From a virus, in IMG/VR virus record IMGVR_UViG_3300006924_000027, positions 1 through 52,879 of that record: a stretch of DNA of 52,879 bases; one strand, 5' to 3'. Shown here one piece after another: positions 1-8,675 of the stretch. The notes below the pieces were generated by a model that worked only from the letters and a program-made list of their open reading frames with translations, did no database searches and was not told where the DNA came from. Both the position numbers and the translations under genes were made by a program. Each line of letters begins with the position of its first letter. The first letter of the stretch is position 1.

Positions 1-936
1 TCCTAACTTTTTAAGATATTGCAATGTATTTGGAGAGCCTACCATTATATAAGGATGCCCCATTCCAATACATTTAAATATCTTCTCACTTAAAAATGGA
101 ATGTTTTCATAATACGTTGTTTCACTGATTACACTAAAATATGTTTCTTGATAGTACTTGTGTATTGATCGTTGATGTTCTGCTCTATTAGTAACAAGGT
201 CTTCTTCATCAAGATACATCGGCGGCAACTGCTGCACGTCAGCAGAGCGTTTTAAAACTTTAGAAATTTCTTTATGGTCTTTGTGATTTTCTTCTAGTCG
301 TGGCCATACATGTTTCCAATTTAAATTATCGTCCGACGGTGCAAGGCTAACATAACCTTCATCTAATAAACCTCTATCATGAAGTAATGTAACCATTAGC
401 GGCCTATGTAAGCGCCAGCGTCTATTTAAATTAAGATATTTTTTAGAGTACTTGCGTTTCTTTTCCATAGTAGGAAAACTACTACGTTGTTGTACTGTGT
501 CTTTACCAGTATTTTCAAATAAAGTAAACCACATAATTTTAATTTCTTCAGCATTGTTTTTCTTACAGTACTTTACTGTATACTTGTACATAGTAGGTAC
601 ACCAGATAAAAACACAATCTGACTTGCTGGAATATTATATTTGTTAACTATGTGTTTATAAATTGCATCTACACTTTCGTAAAAGTATTCTAACGAGTTG
701 TCTAGTACCAAGAATATCTTTTTAAACTGCAATTTAAGAATAGTGTGATGATCTAAAACAGTATCTAACGGAAAATGTTCAAAACTGTTTGGCCCAGAAA
801 ACATTATAAAATAATAGTCTTGTTTTAATTTAATACGTCCTAGTTCAGCAGGATTGGTAGCTATAGTAACTTTCTGAGGATTGTTATTATCGTAAGTTAT
901 AAGATATGGTAAATTGTCGTTGTTTAAACAGGCCAT
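1..936 (-). CDS. GT-B/exostosin-like glycosyltransferase, C-terminus off the window
   Basis: The frame is open for 312 codons from an ATG at 936 to the left edge, so the C-terminus is missing. No signal peptide or membrane segment is seen. Near the cut end is a block reading FLSEKIFK followed by GMGHPY. The protein at 1714-2952 has the matching block FLTEKLFKP then GHPF, and both also carry an upstream RxHRP-type stretch, so the two are paralogues. A TEK/SEK-plus-GHP block resembles the nucleotide-sugar site of exostosin and fucosyltransferase-like GT-B enzymes. That resemblance is by eye and the donor and acceptor are unknown. The start overlaps the stop of the SGNH-like gene as TAATG, implying coupled translation within the cassette. 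Confidence 0.6.
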   Translation of the reverse strand, partial: MACLNNDNLPYLITYDNNNPQKVTIATNPAELGRIKLKQDYYFIMFSGPNSFEHFPLDTVLDHHTILKLQFKKIFLVLDNSLEYFYESVDAIYKHIVNKYNIPASQIVFLSGVPTMYKYTVKYCKKNNAEEIKIMWFTLFENTGKDTVQQRSSFPTMEKKRKYSKKYLNLNRRWRLHRPLMVTLLHDRGLLDEGYVSLAPSDDNLNWKHVWPRLEENHKDHKEISKVLKRSADVQQLPPMYLDEEDLVTNRAEHQRSIHKYYQETYFSVISETTYYENIPFLSEKIFKCIGMGHPYIMVGSPNTLQYLKKLG

Positions 937-1727
937 TATAAATTCCTTGGAGTGTTATCATTTTCTATCCACCACTTTTCTAGGTCTTGAAAATCTTTTG
1001 CTTCTAATACTTTTTGATTTGTGTGTGCAACAAATCGTTTCATCTTTTCTGTTATATTATGATTTGGTAAGCATTTAGAAATGTATTCTAAATAGTGAGC
1101 AGGAGTAGGATGATAATCAGCAGTCTGTCCAGTGCTGTTGTGTCCGCGTATTGGTGTTTGTGGCCATACACCGTTAAACACAGTACTAAGTATGTCTGGT
1201 TTTATTGCTGCTAGTGTTGAAGCATACAACTGTTTTATATCATCATAGTTAGTATCTTTCATTTCGTCACTTAGATTATTTGAGATCATATCGTTAATCT
1301 CAAAAGATGCCATGTTCCACATTTGAAAATCAGCAAGTCCGTTCTTCATGTATTGTCTTGTTAATTCTATCAGTCCTAAATCTCTCATTAGATAAAATCT
1401 ATAATCAAACCAATCGTATACAAACTTAGCAGAGATATTATTTTGTGTTGTAATATTTCCTGATGTTATCCAATGTTTGTGCCTATATCTATCTTCACGT
1501 GTAACTGAACTCCACATAATAATAACTAAATCATCTTTGTTAAAATTATGTCTTAAATTTGCTTCTACTAGTTGATTAGAAATATAAAGATTACCTGCTC
1601 CGGCTTTTCCGTAGTTTATAGTTTCTGGTATTTCTTGTTTAATGATATCAGACCAAGTTGGCCATTTGTATCTAGTAAAACTACAACCAAATGTAAAACA
1701 TCTTTTATAGTTATTAAACTGTTTCAA
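936..1727 (-). CDS. SGNH/GDSL-like hydrolase
   Basis: This 263-residue protein has three blocks that fit an SGNH hydrolase. They are GCSFT near residues 14-18 with a candidate nucleophile Ser16, NYGKAGAGN near 38-46 for the oxyanion hole, and DYHP at 204-207 as the candidate Asp/His pair. SGNH enzymes are esterases or acyl hydrolases and often deacetylate glycans. The start chosen is a TTG at 1727, preceded by GGAG at about 7 bases; there is no ATG near the N-terminus and the fold begins immediately. It overlaps the upstream gene by 14 bases and the downstream gene by one. Sitting between two related glycosyltransferase-like genes, it may act on the same glycan. The family call is fairly sure, the substrate is not known. 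Confidence 0.6.
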   Translation of the reverse strand: MKQFNNYKRCFTFGCSFTRYKWPTWSDIIKQEIPETINYGKAGAGNLYISNQLVEANLRHNFNKDDLVIIMWSSVTREDRYRHKHWITSGNITTQNNISAKFVYDWFDYRFYLMRDLGLIELTRQYMKNGLADFQMWNMASFEINDMISNNLSDEMKDTNYDDIKQLYASTLAAIKPDILSTVFNGVWPQTPIRGHNSTGQTADYHPTPAHYLEYISKCLPNHNITEKMKRFVAHTNQKVLEAKDFQDLEKWWIENDNTPRNL

Positions 1728-2952
1728 AGTATTTCTCCGCTGATTTTATACAATTAGTTATTGCATCTTTATAAAAGTCTTGTGTTCTTGCATGTTCAAA
1801 GTTATGTTGTACAGCAGGATATGCATATAGCAAACGTCTTTGTTTAGTTTTAAAATCAAGACTAATCCACTCTTTTAAATTTTGTTGCACAGTCTTAAAA
1901 CGTTCTAATGGATCTACAATTAAGTCATAGGGCTTATTAAACAATTTAAAGTCTGTTCTAAATCCTAATGAACGTAAACCAGCAAGTGTTCCTCTTGATG
2001 CAAGTGTAATAAAAGGATGTCCTAGCATAATAGGTTTAAACAATTTTTCTGTTAAAAATACGCTGTCGTCAAAGAATATAGTTTCAGTAACAACTGTTAA
2101 AAGCGTATTAGCATACAAGTCTGGATTAAAACTATTAGCAGCATTTGTAACACTCCAGTCTCCATCAAAGAATCTTGGAGTAAATTCTTTATGTCTTGCA
2201 TAATTCTCTTTACCAATCAAGTATTCTGCATTTAGATCTTCACCTTCTTTAACTTCGTTACATGTAACAATCCCTTTGTCTAATAGCCCACTAATGCCTA
2301 AGTCTGTTACGTGTGCAGCTCTATGCGGTCTATGCACCCTATTTAAACTGTTAAATGCTTTGCTTTCTTCTCTATACATTGCACCTTTAATTAATGGCTT
2401 GTAGGGCATAGATTGATTCATAAATATCTTTAAGAAGTGATTTGAATATGCAACTTCAAACATACGTGGATTACCTGTTTTCTCTAACCAATCTTCGTAG
2501 TGTTTTTCAACTAGTTGACTTCCTTGCATAATGTAAACAGATAGAGGCGGCAGGCCTCTTTCGATTGCAGCATCGTGTATACGCTGCCACCCATCACCTA
2601 ATGCTTTATGTATAAAAGGTCCTCCCTCTTTATCAGCACCAATTACAAGTCTTAATCTTTTTTTCTTTACTAGTTTTACAATATTCTTTGGCAGTGCAGA
2701 TATAATATCTGTTGGACCATTATGTACAGAACTAAGTCCAGTCCACCAACAAGGATCTCCATTAACATCAATATAATATATGCCAGGCGAATGTTGACAG
2801 TTTACTAATTCTTGTACAGGCTTCTTCATACTGCGCAATGTATTTTTAATAATTGTTCCTTTAGAAGTTAGATACCAATCAGTTTCATCTGTAGTAGAAA
2901 GATGAGCTAAATTTTCTGTTGATTCGTCCATGGTATCAAAATAAAAATTCAT
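1714..2952 (-). CDS. GT-B/exostosin-like glycosyltransferase
   Basis: The product has 412 residues. Its clearest feature is FLTEKLFKP at about 299-307 followed by GHPF at 311-314, shared with the partial protein at 1-936. This looks like the C-terminal donor-binding half of GT-B enzymes of the exostosin/fucosyltransferase kind. The N-terminal half, about residues 30-290, shares only short stretches with its paralogue, such as the HRP stretch near 207-209, which would suit a different acceptor. No transmembrane segment is visible, so it should be cytoplasmic. The ATG at 2952 overlaps the preceding radical SAM gene's stop as TAATG. An alternative reading is a general phage protein of unknown function; the glycosyltransferase call rests on the motif and on neighbouring GT-A genes. 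Confidence 0.55.
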   Translation of the reverse strand: MNFYFDTMDESTENLAHLSTTDETDWYLTSKGTIIKNTLRSMKKPVQELVNCQHSPGIYYIDVNGDPCWWTGLSSVHNGPTDIISALPKNIVKLVKKKRLRLVIGADKEGGPFIHKALGDGWQRIHDAAIERGLPPLSVYIMQGSQLVEKHYEDWLEKTGNPRMFEVAYSNHFLKIFMNQSMPYKPLIKGAMYREESKAFNSLNRVHRPHRAAHVTDLGISGLLDKGIVTCNEVKEGEDLNAEYLIGKENYARHKEFTPRFFDGDWSVTNAANSFNPDLYANTLLTVVTETIFFDDSVFLTEKLFKPIMLGHPFITLASRGTLAGLRSLGFRTDFKLFNKPYDLIVDPLERFKTVQQNLKEWISLDFKTKQRRLLYAYPAVQHNFEHARTQDFYKDAITNCIKSAEKYFETV

Positions 2953-4148
2953 TATATCAATCCTTTCAGTTCAGGAAATGTTTCCTCAAAGTTTTCATTT
3001 CTAATTATGTCATAGTGGTGTGTACGATTTTTAAACTGCTGTCTTGTTTTTTCATTAAACTTAGAATTGTTTATATAACTTACAACACCTTTTAGCATAT
3101 CGTCAATATGCTTGTTATATTTTTTGCTTTGTATCTTTTCAATAATTTCTGTTTTAAATGCATCATCTAATACTGATGCTGTGTAATATTCTGGATATTG
3201 TATATTATACATCTGTGGGAAATAATCTTCGATATCAAAGAAGCCCTCATTTAACACATAATCAAAAAAGTCTGTTAGTGTGTATAAATTAAAAACACTA
3301 ACAACTGTATTGCTTTGCATTTTAATGTGCGGACATTCTTGCTTTATCTTTTGTATATTACTTTTAATTAAATTCCAATCTGTTCCTGATCTAATATATT
3401 CTGCTCTGCTTCCATAATGATCTAAACTTGCACCTATGTGTATAGTATCAAAGTGTTTCCATAGCTCTAAGACGCTCTTAGACTTGTATTTTAGCACACT
3501 ACAGTTACTATTATACTCTAACTTCACATTTGTTTTACCTATTGAAATAAGGTGTTCTAGTATATCATAGTGCTTATCTGTAAGCAAAGGTTCGCCACCA
3601 GCAAAGTAAAATGTTTCAATGTCTTTAAAGTGTGGAAGGAATTGGTTATACAACTTATCGTTGTCATTGCCATCTGCTAAAATGAAGATAGGTTTCTTTT
3701 CACCTTGTGCATTATCTTCTTGCGCCCATGTGCTGGAATATGTGCTACTACAACTACGGCATTTAAAGTTACAAATATTACTCCAGCGTACATCAAAGTG
3801 TTTTAGATGCATTACTGGCAATGTTCCGTCATCTTCTGTATGTGCTATTAGCCCTGTGGTATCACCAAAGTATGGATTGCTGTTAGCATGTATTCTTGAA
3901 CTTTCTGCACCGCCATCTTCTATGTTATAACATGCTTGGCATTCTACACAACGTTTTCCTTCAAGCATGTTTTTACGCATCTGCTTATAAGGTTTATCAT
4001 TCCAAATTTCTTTGATTGTGTGTTGTCTTACATTACCTAAGGGTTTGTCCCATTCACCAACACAACAAGGTAGTACTGACCCGTCTGGATTTACATACAT
4101 GTGCAACCAAGGTAAAATGCAAAATGTATCAGACCTTTTCGCAGTCAT
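2952..4148 (-). CDS. Radical SAM protein with N-terminal SPASM/twitch-like cysteine cluster
   Basis: The 398-residue protein carries the radical SAM iron-sulfur motif CxxxCxxC at Cys126, Cys130 and Cys133 (CNFKCRSC) and the SAM-binding GGEP motif at 184-187. Further cysteines at 10, 28, 29, 67, 70 and 73 precede the core, in a context (FCILPWLHM, VLPCCV, CVECQACY) typical of a SPASM/twitch auxiliary-cluster domain, here N-terminal to the barrel. SPASM-type radical SAM enzymes usually modify peptides or proteins, though some act on sugars or nucleosides. The gene overlaps its upstream radical SAM neighbour by 20 bases and its downstream neighbour as TAATG. The family is certain; substrate and reaction are unknown. 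A fibre protein or small peptide target would be inference. Confidence 0.88.
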   Translation of the reverse strand: MTAKRSDTFCILPWLHMYVNPDGSVLPCCVGEWDKPLGNVRQHTIKEIWNDKPYKQMRKNMLEGKRCVECQACYNIEDGGAESSRIHANSNPYFGDTTGLIAHTEDDGTLPVMHLKHFDVRWSNICNFKCRSCSSTYSSTWAQEDNAQGEKKPIFILADGNDNDKLYNQFLPHFKDIETFYFAGGEPLLTDKHYDILEHLISIGKTNVKLEYNSNCSVLKYKSKSVLELWKHFDTIHIGASLDHYGSRAEYIRSGTDWNLIKSNIQKIKQECPHIKMQSNTVVSVFNLYTLTDFFDYVLNEGFFDIEDYFPQMYNIQYPEYYTASVLDDAFKTEIIEKIQSKKYNKHIDDMLKGVVSYINNSKFNEKTRQQFKNRTHHYDIIRNENFEETFPELKGLI

Positions 4149-5496
4149 AGTAGAAGTCCTTTAAGTCTGGAAATGTATTAGTGAAGTTAACATTTCTTCT
4201 TTTGTCGTATTCAGTAAACCACTGATAAAAATCTTTTCGACCTTCTGTTAATCTGTTAACATCGTACTGTGTTCTTTCCATATAGTCTACTACACGTCTA
4301 AACTTTTCATACTCTAGTTCACTAAATTTATGCCTATCTTGATCGTCCATGTTATCAACAATAAACTGTAAATGCTTTTTCATGTACGGCATAAATTTAT
4401 CTTTAGGTAAGATGTTCATATCGTATTGTAGCGGCTCTTTTAAATACGGAGTATCAAATCTAATACGCTGCCACTTAGTTTGATTATCACTATTATACTT
4501 TATACGCCAGTCTAAAAACTTTTGCAATAATGTGCTAAAGTTAGTTACAGTTAAAATATTAAATGTAACCATAAATGTTAAAGGCATATTAGTTCTAGTC
4601 ATGTACATGTCTAGATTCTTTTCCCATAGCTCTAAGTCTAAGCCTGTTCTAATATACTCTGCTTGTGGTCCCCATGTATCAATACTAGTAAAGATTTTAA
4701 AGTCTTTGATACAGCCTTTTTCAACTAAACTGTTTACTTTGTCAGTGAACCGTTCAATAAGAATAGGCTTAACACCTAAGTTAGTATTAATGTTTAATTC
4801 TAAGTTAGGACAAGGATTCTTTTCAAGCTCGTCAAATACTCTCCATGTGCTTTGCTGTAATAAGGGTTCGCCTCCTGTAATACGTAAAATCGTAAGTGTC
4901 TTACGCAATTCAGGCCACCACTTCCACCATGCTTTAACATACGGATTTGTTTCTTCATCTTTGTGTATTTTAAACCAGTCAATATCATTCCTATGATTCT
5001 TAACCATAGTGTACGGACCTTCTTTTTCAATTTCTTTGTAGTAACTGCTAGAATGTTTAGGGTGACAATAACCGCACTTAAAATTACATTCATTACCAAA
5101 CGAAACTTCAACATACTGTGGATTTACATTCGCCATTGGTTCTTGTTTAATTGCATTAAATCTTTCAGGCGTGTATATACTTGCGTTACGTTCTTTACGA
5201 TCGCTTATATAGTCTTTACCCATACATTCAACATTCCAACAGTATTGACATCCGCTAGGCTTTTTGCCGTCCATCATTTCTTGGCGTTCTGCTTTTTTCT
5301 GCTGTGTATTATGTAACGCACTAGGATCTGCTTCTATTTCATGCAAAGGTATTTTGTGTGGTGCAGGGTGATAACAACTATGTGTTTCTCCTGTACCTAA
5401 ATACAACGTTGTATGATGCCATTTGGCCATACAGAATGTAGGACTTAGCTCGTCCATAATAGGTATAAATTTTTCTATCCTATCTTTATCCTGCAT
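4129..5496 (-). CDS. Radical SAM protein with N-terminal auxiliary cysteine cluster
   Basis: A second, divergent radical SAM enzyme of 455 residues. The core cluster motif is CNFKCGYC with Cys137, Cys141 and Cys144, and the GGEP motif is at 208-211. Before the core are Cys22, Cys41, Cys83, Cys86 and Cys91, including a CQYC pair, which could bind an additional Fe-S cluster as in SPASM/twitch proteins. A Trp-rich insertion at about residues 185-195 lies between the two motifs. It shares layout but little sequence with the downstream protein, so the pair may work in sequence or on related substrates. An AAGGA ribosome site precedes the ATG at 5496, which overlaps the upstream gene by 11 bases. 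Family sure, substrate unknown. Confidence 0.88.
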   Translation of the reverse strand: MQDKDRIEKFIPIMDELSPTFCMAKWHHTTLYLGTGETHSCYHPAPHKIPLHEIEADPSALHNTQQKKAERQEMMDGKKPSGCQYCWNVECMGKDYISDRKERNASIYTPERFNAIKQEPMANVNPQYVEVSFGNECNFKCGYCHPKHSSSYYKEIEKEGPYTMVKNHRNDIDWFKIHKDEETNPYVKAWWKWWPELRKTLTILRITGGEPLLQQSTWRVFDELEKNPCPNLELNINTNLGVKPILIERFTDKVNSLVEKGCIKDFKIFTSIDTWGPQAEYIRTGLDLELWEKNLDMYMTRTNMPLTFMVTFNILTVTNFSTLLQKFLDWRIKYNSDNQTKWQRIRFDTPYLKEPLQYDMNILPKDKFMPYMKKHLQFIVDNMDDQDRHKFSELEYEKFRRVVDYMERTQYDVNRLTEGRKDFYQWFTEYDKRRNVNFTNTFPDLKDFYYDCEKV

Positions 5497-7126
5497 TAAA
5501 CTTTTCCTTTAACCAATCAAAGTCATTTATCTTACGTAGATTTTCTGGCTTGTTACTATTTGCAACTCCGTATTCTCTACCAGCTTTTGCTCCTGTTAGT
5601 GCATACTCTGCAAAAGGTCCTTTTGCTTCTTTACACCAGATATCTAAACGTTTCTCAGTTTCCATATTATCCTGTCTATTAATAGATCTACTAGCCAATT
5701 TAACACATTCTCTGAATGCACTTTTCCATGTACTGTATTCATCAGTATCAAACACACTAATGTTACTTACTTCGTTCATTGCTCTGAACTTTGTAGATAG
5801 GCTTGTTGTCATGTCTGTAGTAAAGTCTGTAATATCCATAACTGCTTGTCTTGGTAATAATTTTACACCACCGTAACCATATTCTAAATCATTTACTGCG
5901 TTTTTACTTCTCCATACATGCACAGTGTCTTGATCCCAAAACGGAACAATATGATTAAATTTAAAGTGTTTAATTAATTGAGCATCGCCATCAACTACCC
6001 AAAACATATTTGTTTCACATAATCTTGCTGCTTCCATATGTGCTTGATGAATACCTTTTACATCACGTATCCAACGTAACTTTATACTAGGATCTTGTAC
6101 CCTTATAATATCTTGTAATTCTTTAAAATGCTTATCTGCATTTTTTTCTTTATAACTTATAAACGCAATATCATAAGGTGTTTGCTCACTACTATTTTCT
6201 TTTACATCTTTTTTGTTAGTAAAGAATCTTGATTTAAATTCACGTTCTGTTACAGGACGTTCTTTTGAAAACAATGTAACTCCGTCATAGAACTGGCCAT
6301 TGTTTTGAAAACAGTGTGTAAGTTTTCTATGATAACTGTCATACTTAGGAATGTAATAATCAAACTTAAAACTATCAATAATATTTAGATCAGGATACAC
6401 ACCCCAGAACATATCACCTGTTGCTTTTTCTTGTGCGTTTTGATAATCTTCAAAAGTTGCTAATTGAAATATTTCCCACTTCTTGGGTTCACTTGCTACT
6501 ATATTGATTTCTTTTTTATTTGTAAAAAATCTATAATCAAATTCACGTTTAGCAATTTTATTATCTTTATGACAAATAAAGATACCATCATACGTTTTGT
6601 TATTTTTAAAAACATGTACAACATCTTTATCCCAAAAAGGAACTTGGTATTGAGGTATATCGTTTGGAATTACGTCATCAGGTATACACAATATAAATTC
6701 TGATTGTGCAATTTCTTGTGCTGTAACAAGTCCTTCATAACTATCTAATTTAACAATATCATACGGCTTAGGTGTACTTGCTACTATATCAATCTCTTTC
6801 TTGTCTGTAAAAAATCTGTATTTCCATTCTTTGTTTGCTACATTTAAGTTTTTAGGAAATAAACATACACCATCAAAATGTTCACCATTTTTAAATACAT
6901 GAATGTACTGATCGTCCCATTCTGTAACTCTATATGTTAAATCGAAATCTTGTGTTAGATACAAATTGTCCCATACTACCCAAAAGTTTTTTGTAAGAGA
7001 CTTTTTGTTTAGTGTTTCATAACTTTCACAATTTTCTATTTTTTGTGCGTGTGGAAATCTTGCCTTGAAATTACTCCATGCTATTTCATTAACGTTCCCG
7101 TCACTGACAAAAAAGATATCATACAT
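5486..7126 (-). CDS. Tandem four-module GT-A-like glycosyltransferase, only the last module with DxD
   Basis: The 546-residue protein consists of four related modules at about residues 2-118, 122-216, 217-316 and 318-546. Recurrent landmarks are a YDI-type first strand, a strand just before the metal site, an HVFKN-like or HCFQN-like stretch, a DG(V/I) turn and an (Y/S)RFFT(N/D)KK linker. Only module 4 keeps a metal-binding DxD (DGD at 379-381) and a full C-terminal region resembling the neighbouring 301-residue enzyme. At the equivalent site modules 1-3 read WDN, PDD and PDL. GT-A enzymes with DxD transfer sugar from a nucleotide-sugar using a divalent metal. Inactive modules may serve as binding or spacing units. 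It overlaps both neighbours by 8-11 bases. Degeneracy of modules 1-3 is seen; function is inferred. Confidence 0.7.
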   Translation of the reverse strand: MYDIFFVSDGNVNEIAWSNFKARFPHAQKIENCESYETLNKKSLTKNFWVVWDNLYLTQDFDLTYRVTEWDDQYIHVFKNGEHFDGVCLFPKNLNVANKEWKYRFFTDKKEIDIVASTPKPYDIVKLDSYEGLVTAQEIAQSEFILCIPDDVIPNDIPQYQVPFWDKDVVHVFKNNKTYDGIFICHKDNKIAKREFDYRFFTNKKEINIVASEPKKWEIFQLATFEDYQNAQEKATGDMFWGVYPDLNIIDSFKFDYYIPKYDSYHRKLTHCFQNNGQFYDGVTLFSKERPVTEREFKSRFFTNKKDVKENSSEQTPYDIAFISYKEKNADKHFKELQDIIRVQDPSIKLRWIRDVKGIHQAHMEAARLCETNMFWVVDGDAQLIKHFKFNHIVPFWDQDTVHVWRSKNAVNDLEYGYGGVKLLPRQAVMDITDFTTDMTTSLSTKFRAMNEVSNISVFDTDEYSTWKSAFRECVKLASRSINRQDNMETEKRLDIWCKEAKGPFAEYALTGAKAGREYGVANSNKPENLRKINDFDWLKEKFNAG

Positions 7127-8024
7127 ATTTTTTACTATAATAAGTTTGGCCTAGGTTTAATGCTTCGTCATATAAATCCATTGTATACCTACTTGCATCA
7201 GGTTCTAACCAAACCCAATCAAGACCTAAGTTTATATTGATTTCATTACCTAACCGTTTAATTTCTGCAATACATGCTTCGCTGTCTTTTGAAAAGTGTT
7301 CTGCTTTTTCTTTCCATATATCGCCAAGTATTTCAAAGTCTCTAACTTGTATATGATCCCAGTCTGTACAGTTAGTCATATATGTTCCTTGCCTTGCACC
7401 TAATATTGACATAATACCGTTTTCTACATGTGAGCCAACAGTTGACCACATTCTAAGTCTGTGAATATTGTGCCACCAAATTCTTTCTTTAATTTCCATA
7501 GGCGGAAGTTTTAATCCATCGGACAGTGTCATTTTAACACCTTCTCGAAAACCTGCTCTCCATGCATGGTATGGAGTTGCATTTACTTTTGTATCACTGT
7601 ATGTCATAGGAAAGTTTCTGTAACCTGTTTCCCAACAAAAATCAACTTGAGCTCTTTCGCTATCTGCGTTTTCATGCGTTTTCATATTAAGTAAATGATC
7701 TTTAGACCATAACTTTAATCCGCCGTTACCGTAACGTAAACCATTAACAGTATTCTTTCCACACCAACTATAAACTTTAATTTCTTCTTCTGACATGTCT
7801 AAGTCAAGATTAAAATATTCAGGATATACTATATTGTCTGCATCAACTGTAAGCAACCAATCAGTTTCAGATTGCTCTGCACATGCTTTATGTGCATGGT
7901 CACTTCCTTTTACACCATGTACACGTTTTGCCCAGGGTAATTTATTACACAGATCTGCATAATGCAAATCAGCAAACGGTTCATCATACGATAAAAAGAA
8001 TACGTCGAACTCGACTACTCTCAT
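7119..8024 (-). CDS. GT-A-like glycosyltransferase
   Basis: The 301-residue protein begins with an FDVFFLSYDEP strand and loop, and has DAD at 61-63 after a hydrophobic strand (LLTVDAD), the usual place for the metal-binding DxD of GT-A enzymes. A YGNGGLKLW stretch near 98-106 matches YGYGGVKLLP in module 4 of the neighbouring tandem protein, and both share a later WRAGFREGVKM-like or WKSAFRECVKL-like helix, so the two are paralogues. The C-terminus, about residues 170-301, is specific to this group. No membrane segment is visible, so it probably works in the cytoplasm. It abuts the upstream gene with no gap and overlaps the tandem gene by 8 bases. Donor and acceptor cannot be told. Confidence 0.7.
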   Translation of the reverse strand: MRVVEFDVFFLSYDEPFADLHYADLCNKLPWAKRVHGVKGSDHAHKACAEQSETDWLLTVDADNIVYPEYFNLDLDMSEEEIKVYSWCGKNTVNGLRYGNGGLKLWSKDHLLNMKTHENADSERAQVDFCWETGYRNFPMTYSDTKVNATPYHAWRAGFREGVKMTLSDGLKLPPMEIKERIWWHNIHRLRMWSTVGSHVENGIMSILGARQGTYMTNCTDWDHIQVRDFEILGDIWKEKAEHFSKDSEACIAEIKRLGNEININLGLDWVWLEPDASRYTMDLYDEALNLGQTYYSKKYV

Positions 8025-8675
8025 TTAAATCTCCTCTAGTACATAGTTTTTAAACAGTCTACGAGTAAACACACTAAACTTTCCTGTTATGTCTACATCA
8101 TCTACTGTTACAGAATTACCTGTTAGCTCATCAAGTGTAACATCAAATGTTTTTTGCGGAAAGTGCGGATCGTTATAATCAGCTATTGTAAAAGATAAAG
8201 TTGTATCTCCTTGCCAAAAAACATTTCTTGGTGTTGCTGGTTGCCACTGATCATCTAAAACTTTTGTGCCGCCATATTCCTCGCTTAGTTCTACAGTAAG
8301 TTTACTACTACCTTTATTGTATGTAAGATAAATGTCTGGCTTTACTTCTTCATCTAAGTAACGTTTATCAATAACTCTATGCAGTACATCATCAATCTTT
8401 GTTAAAGTTTTTTCTTCAGTGATTTCAAACTTACCTTCACTAGTGTCAAAGAAACAATTATTAATATGAATCTCACCATTAATAATTTTAATAGCAAGAT
8501 CCTCTTCAACCTCAGCGATGTTTTTACTGTATTCCATTTCTATCGAAGCATACGGGCCTACTGATATTAACTGGCCTGTGTCTGCGTCAAATGCTGCTCC
8601 AAACCTACGCTCTGGCTCTTTATAATTCTTGAGCCATTCGTCGAAGTCTGGCATAAACTCTTCTATTTCTTCCAT
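8025..8675 (-). CDS. Unknown acidic protein within the glycosyltransferase cluster
   Basis: I do not recognise this 216-residue protein. It is acidic, with an N-terminal stretch rich in Glu, Asp and aromatics (about residues 1-40) and a middle and C-terminal part that looks beta-rich, with alternating hydrophobic residues, such as 125-210. There is no signal peptide, membrane helix or cysteine motif. The gene sits between two GT-A-like genes, overlaps the upstream one by 13 bases and touches the downstream one, so it is co-translated with them. It could be an accessory or acceptor-binding protein or a minor virion protein. Neither can be shown from sequence alone. Coding is well supported by the continuous frame and the tight packing. 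Confidence 0.75.
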   Translation of the reverse strand: MEEIEEFMPDFDEWLKNYKEPERRFGAAFDADTGQLISVGPYASIEMEYSKNIAEVEEDLAIKIINGEIHINNCFFDTSEGKFEITEEKTLTKIDDVLHRVIDKRYLDEEVKPDIYLTYNKGSSKLTVELSEEYGGTKVLDDQWQPATPRNVFWQGDTTLSFTIADYNDPHFPQKTFDVTLDELTGNSVTVDDVDITGKFSVFTRRLFKNYVLEEI

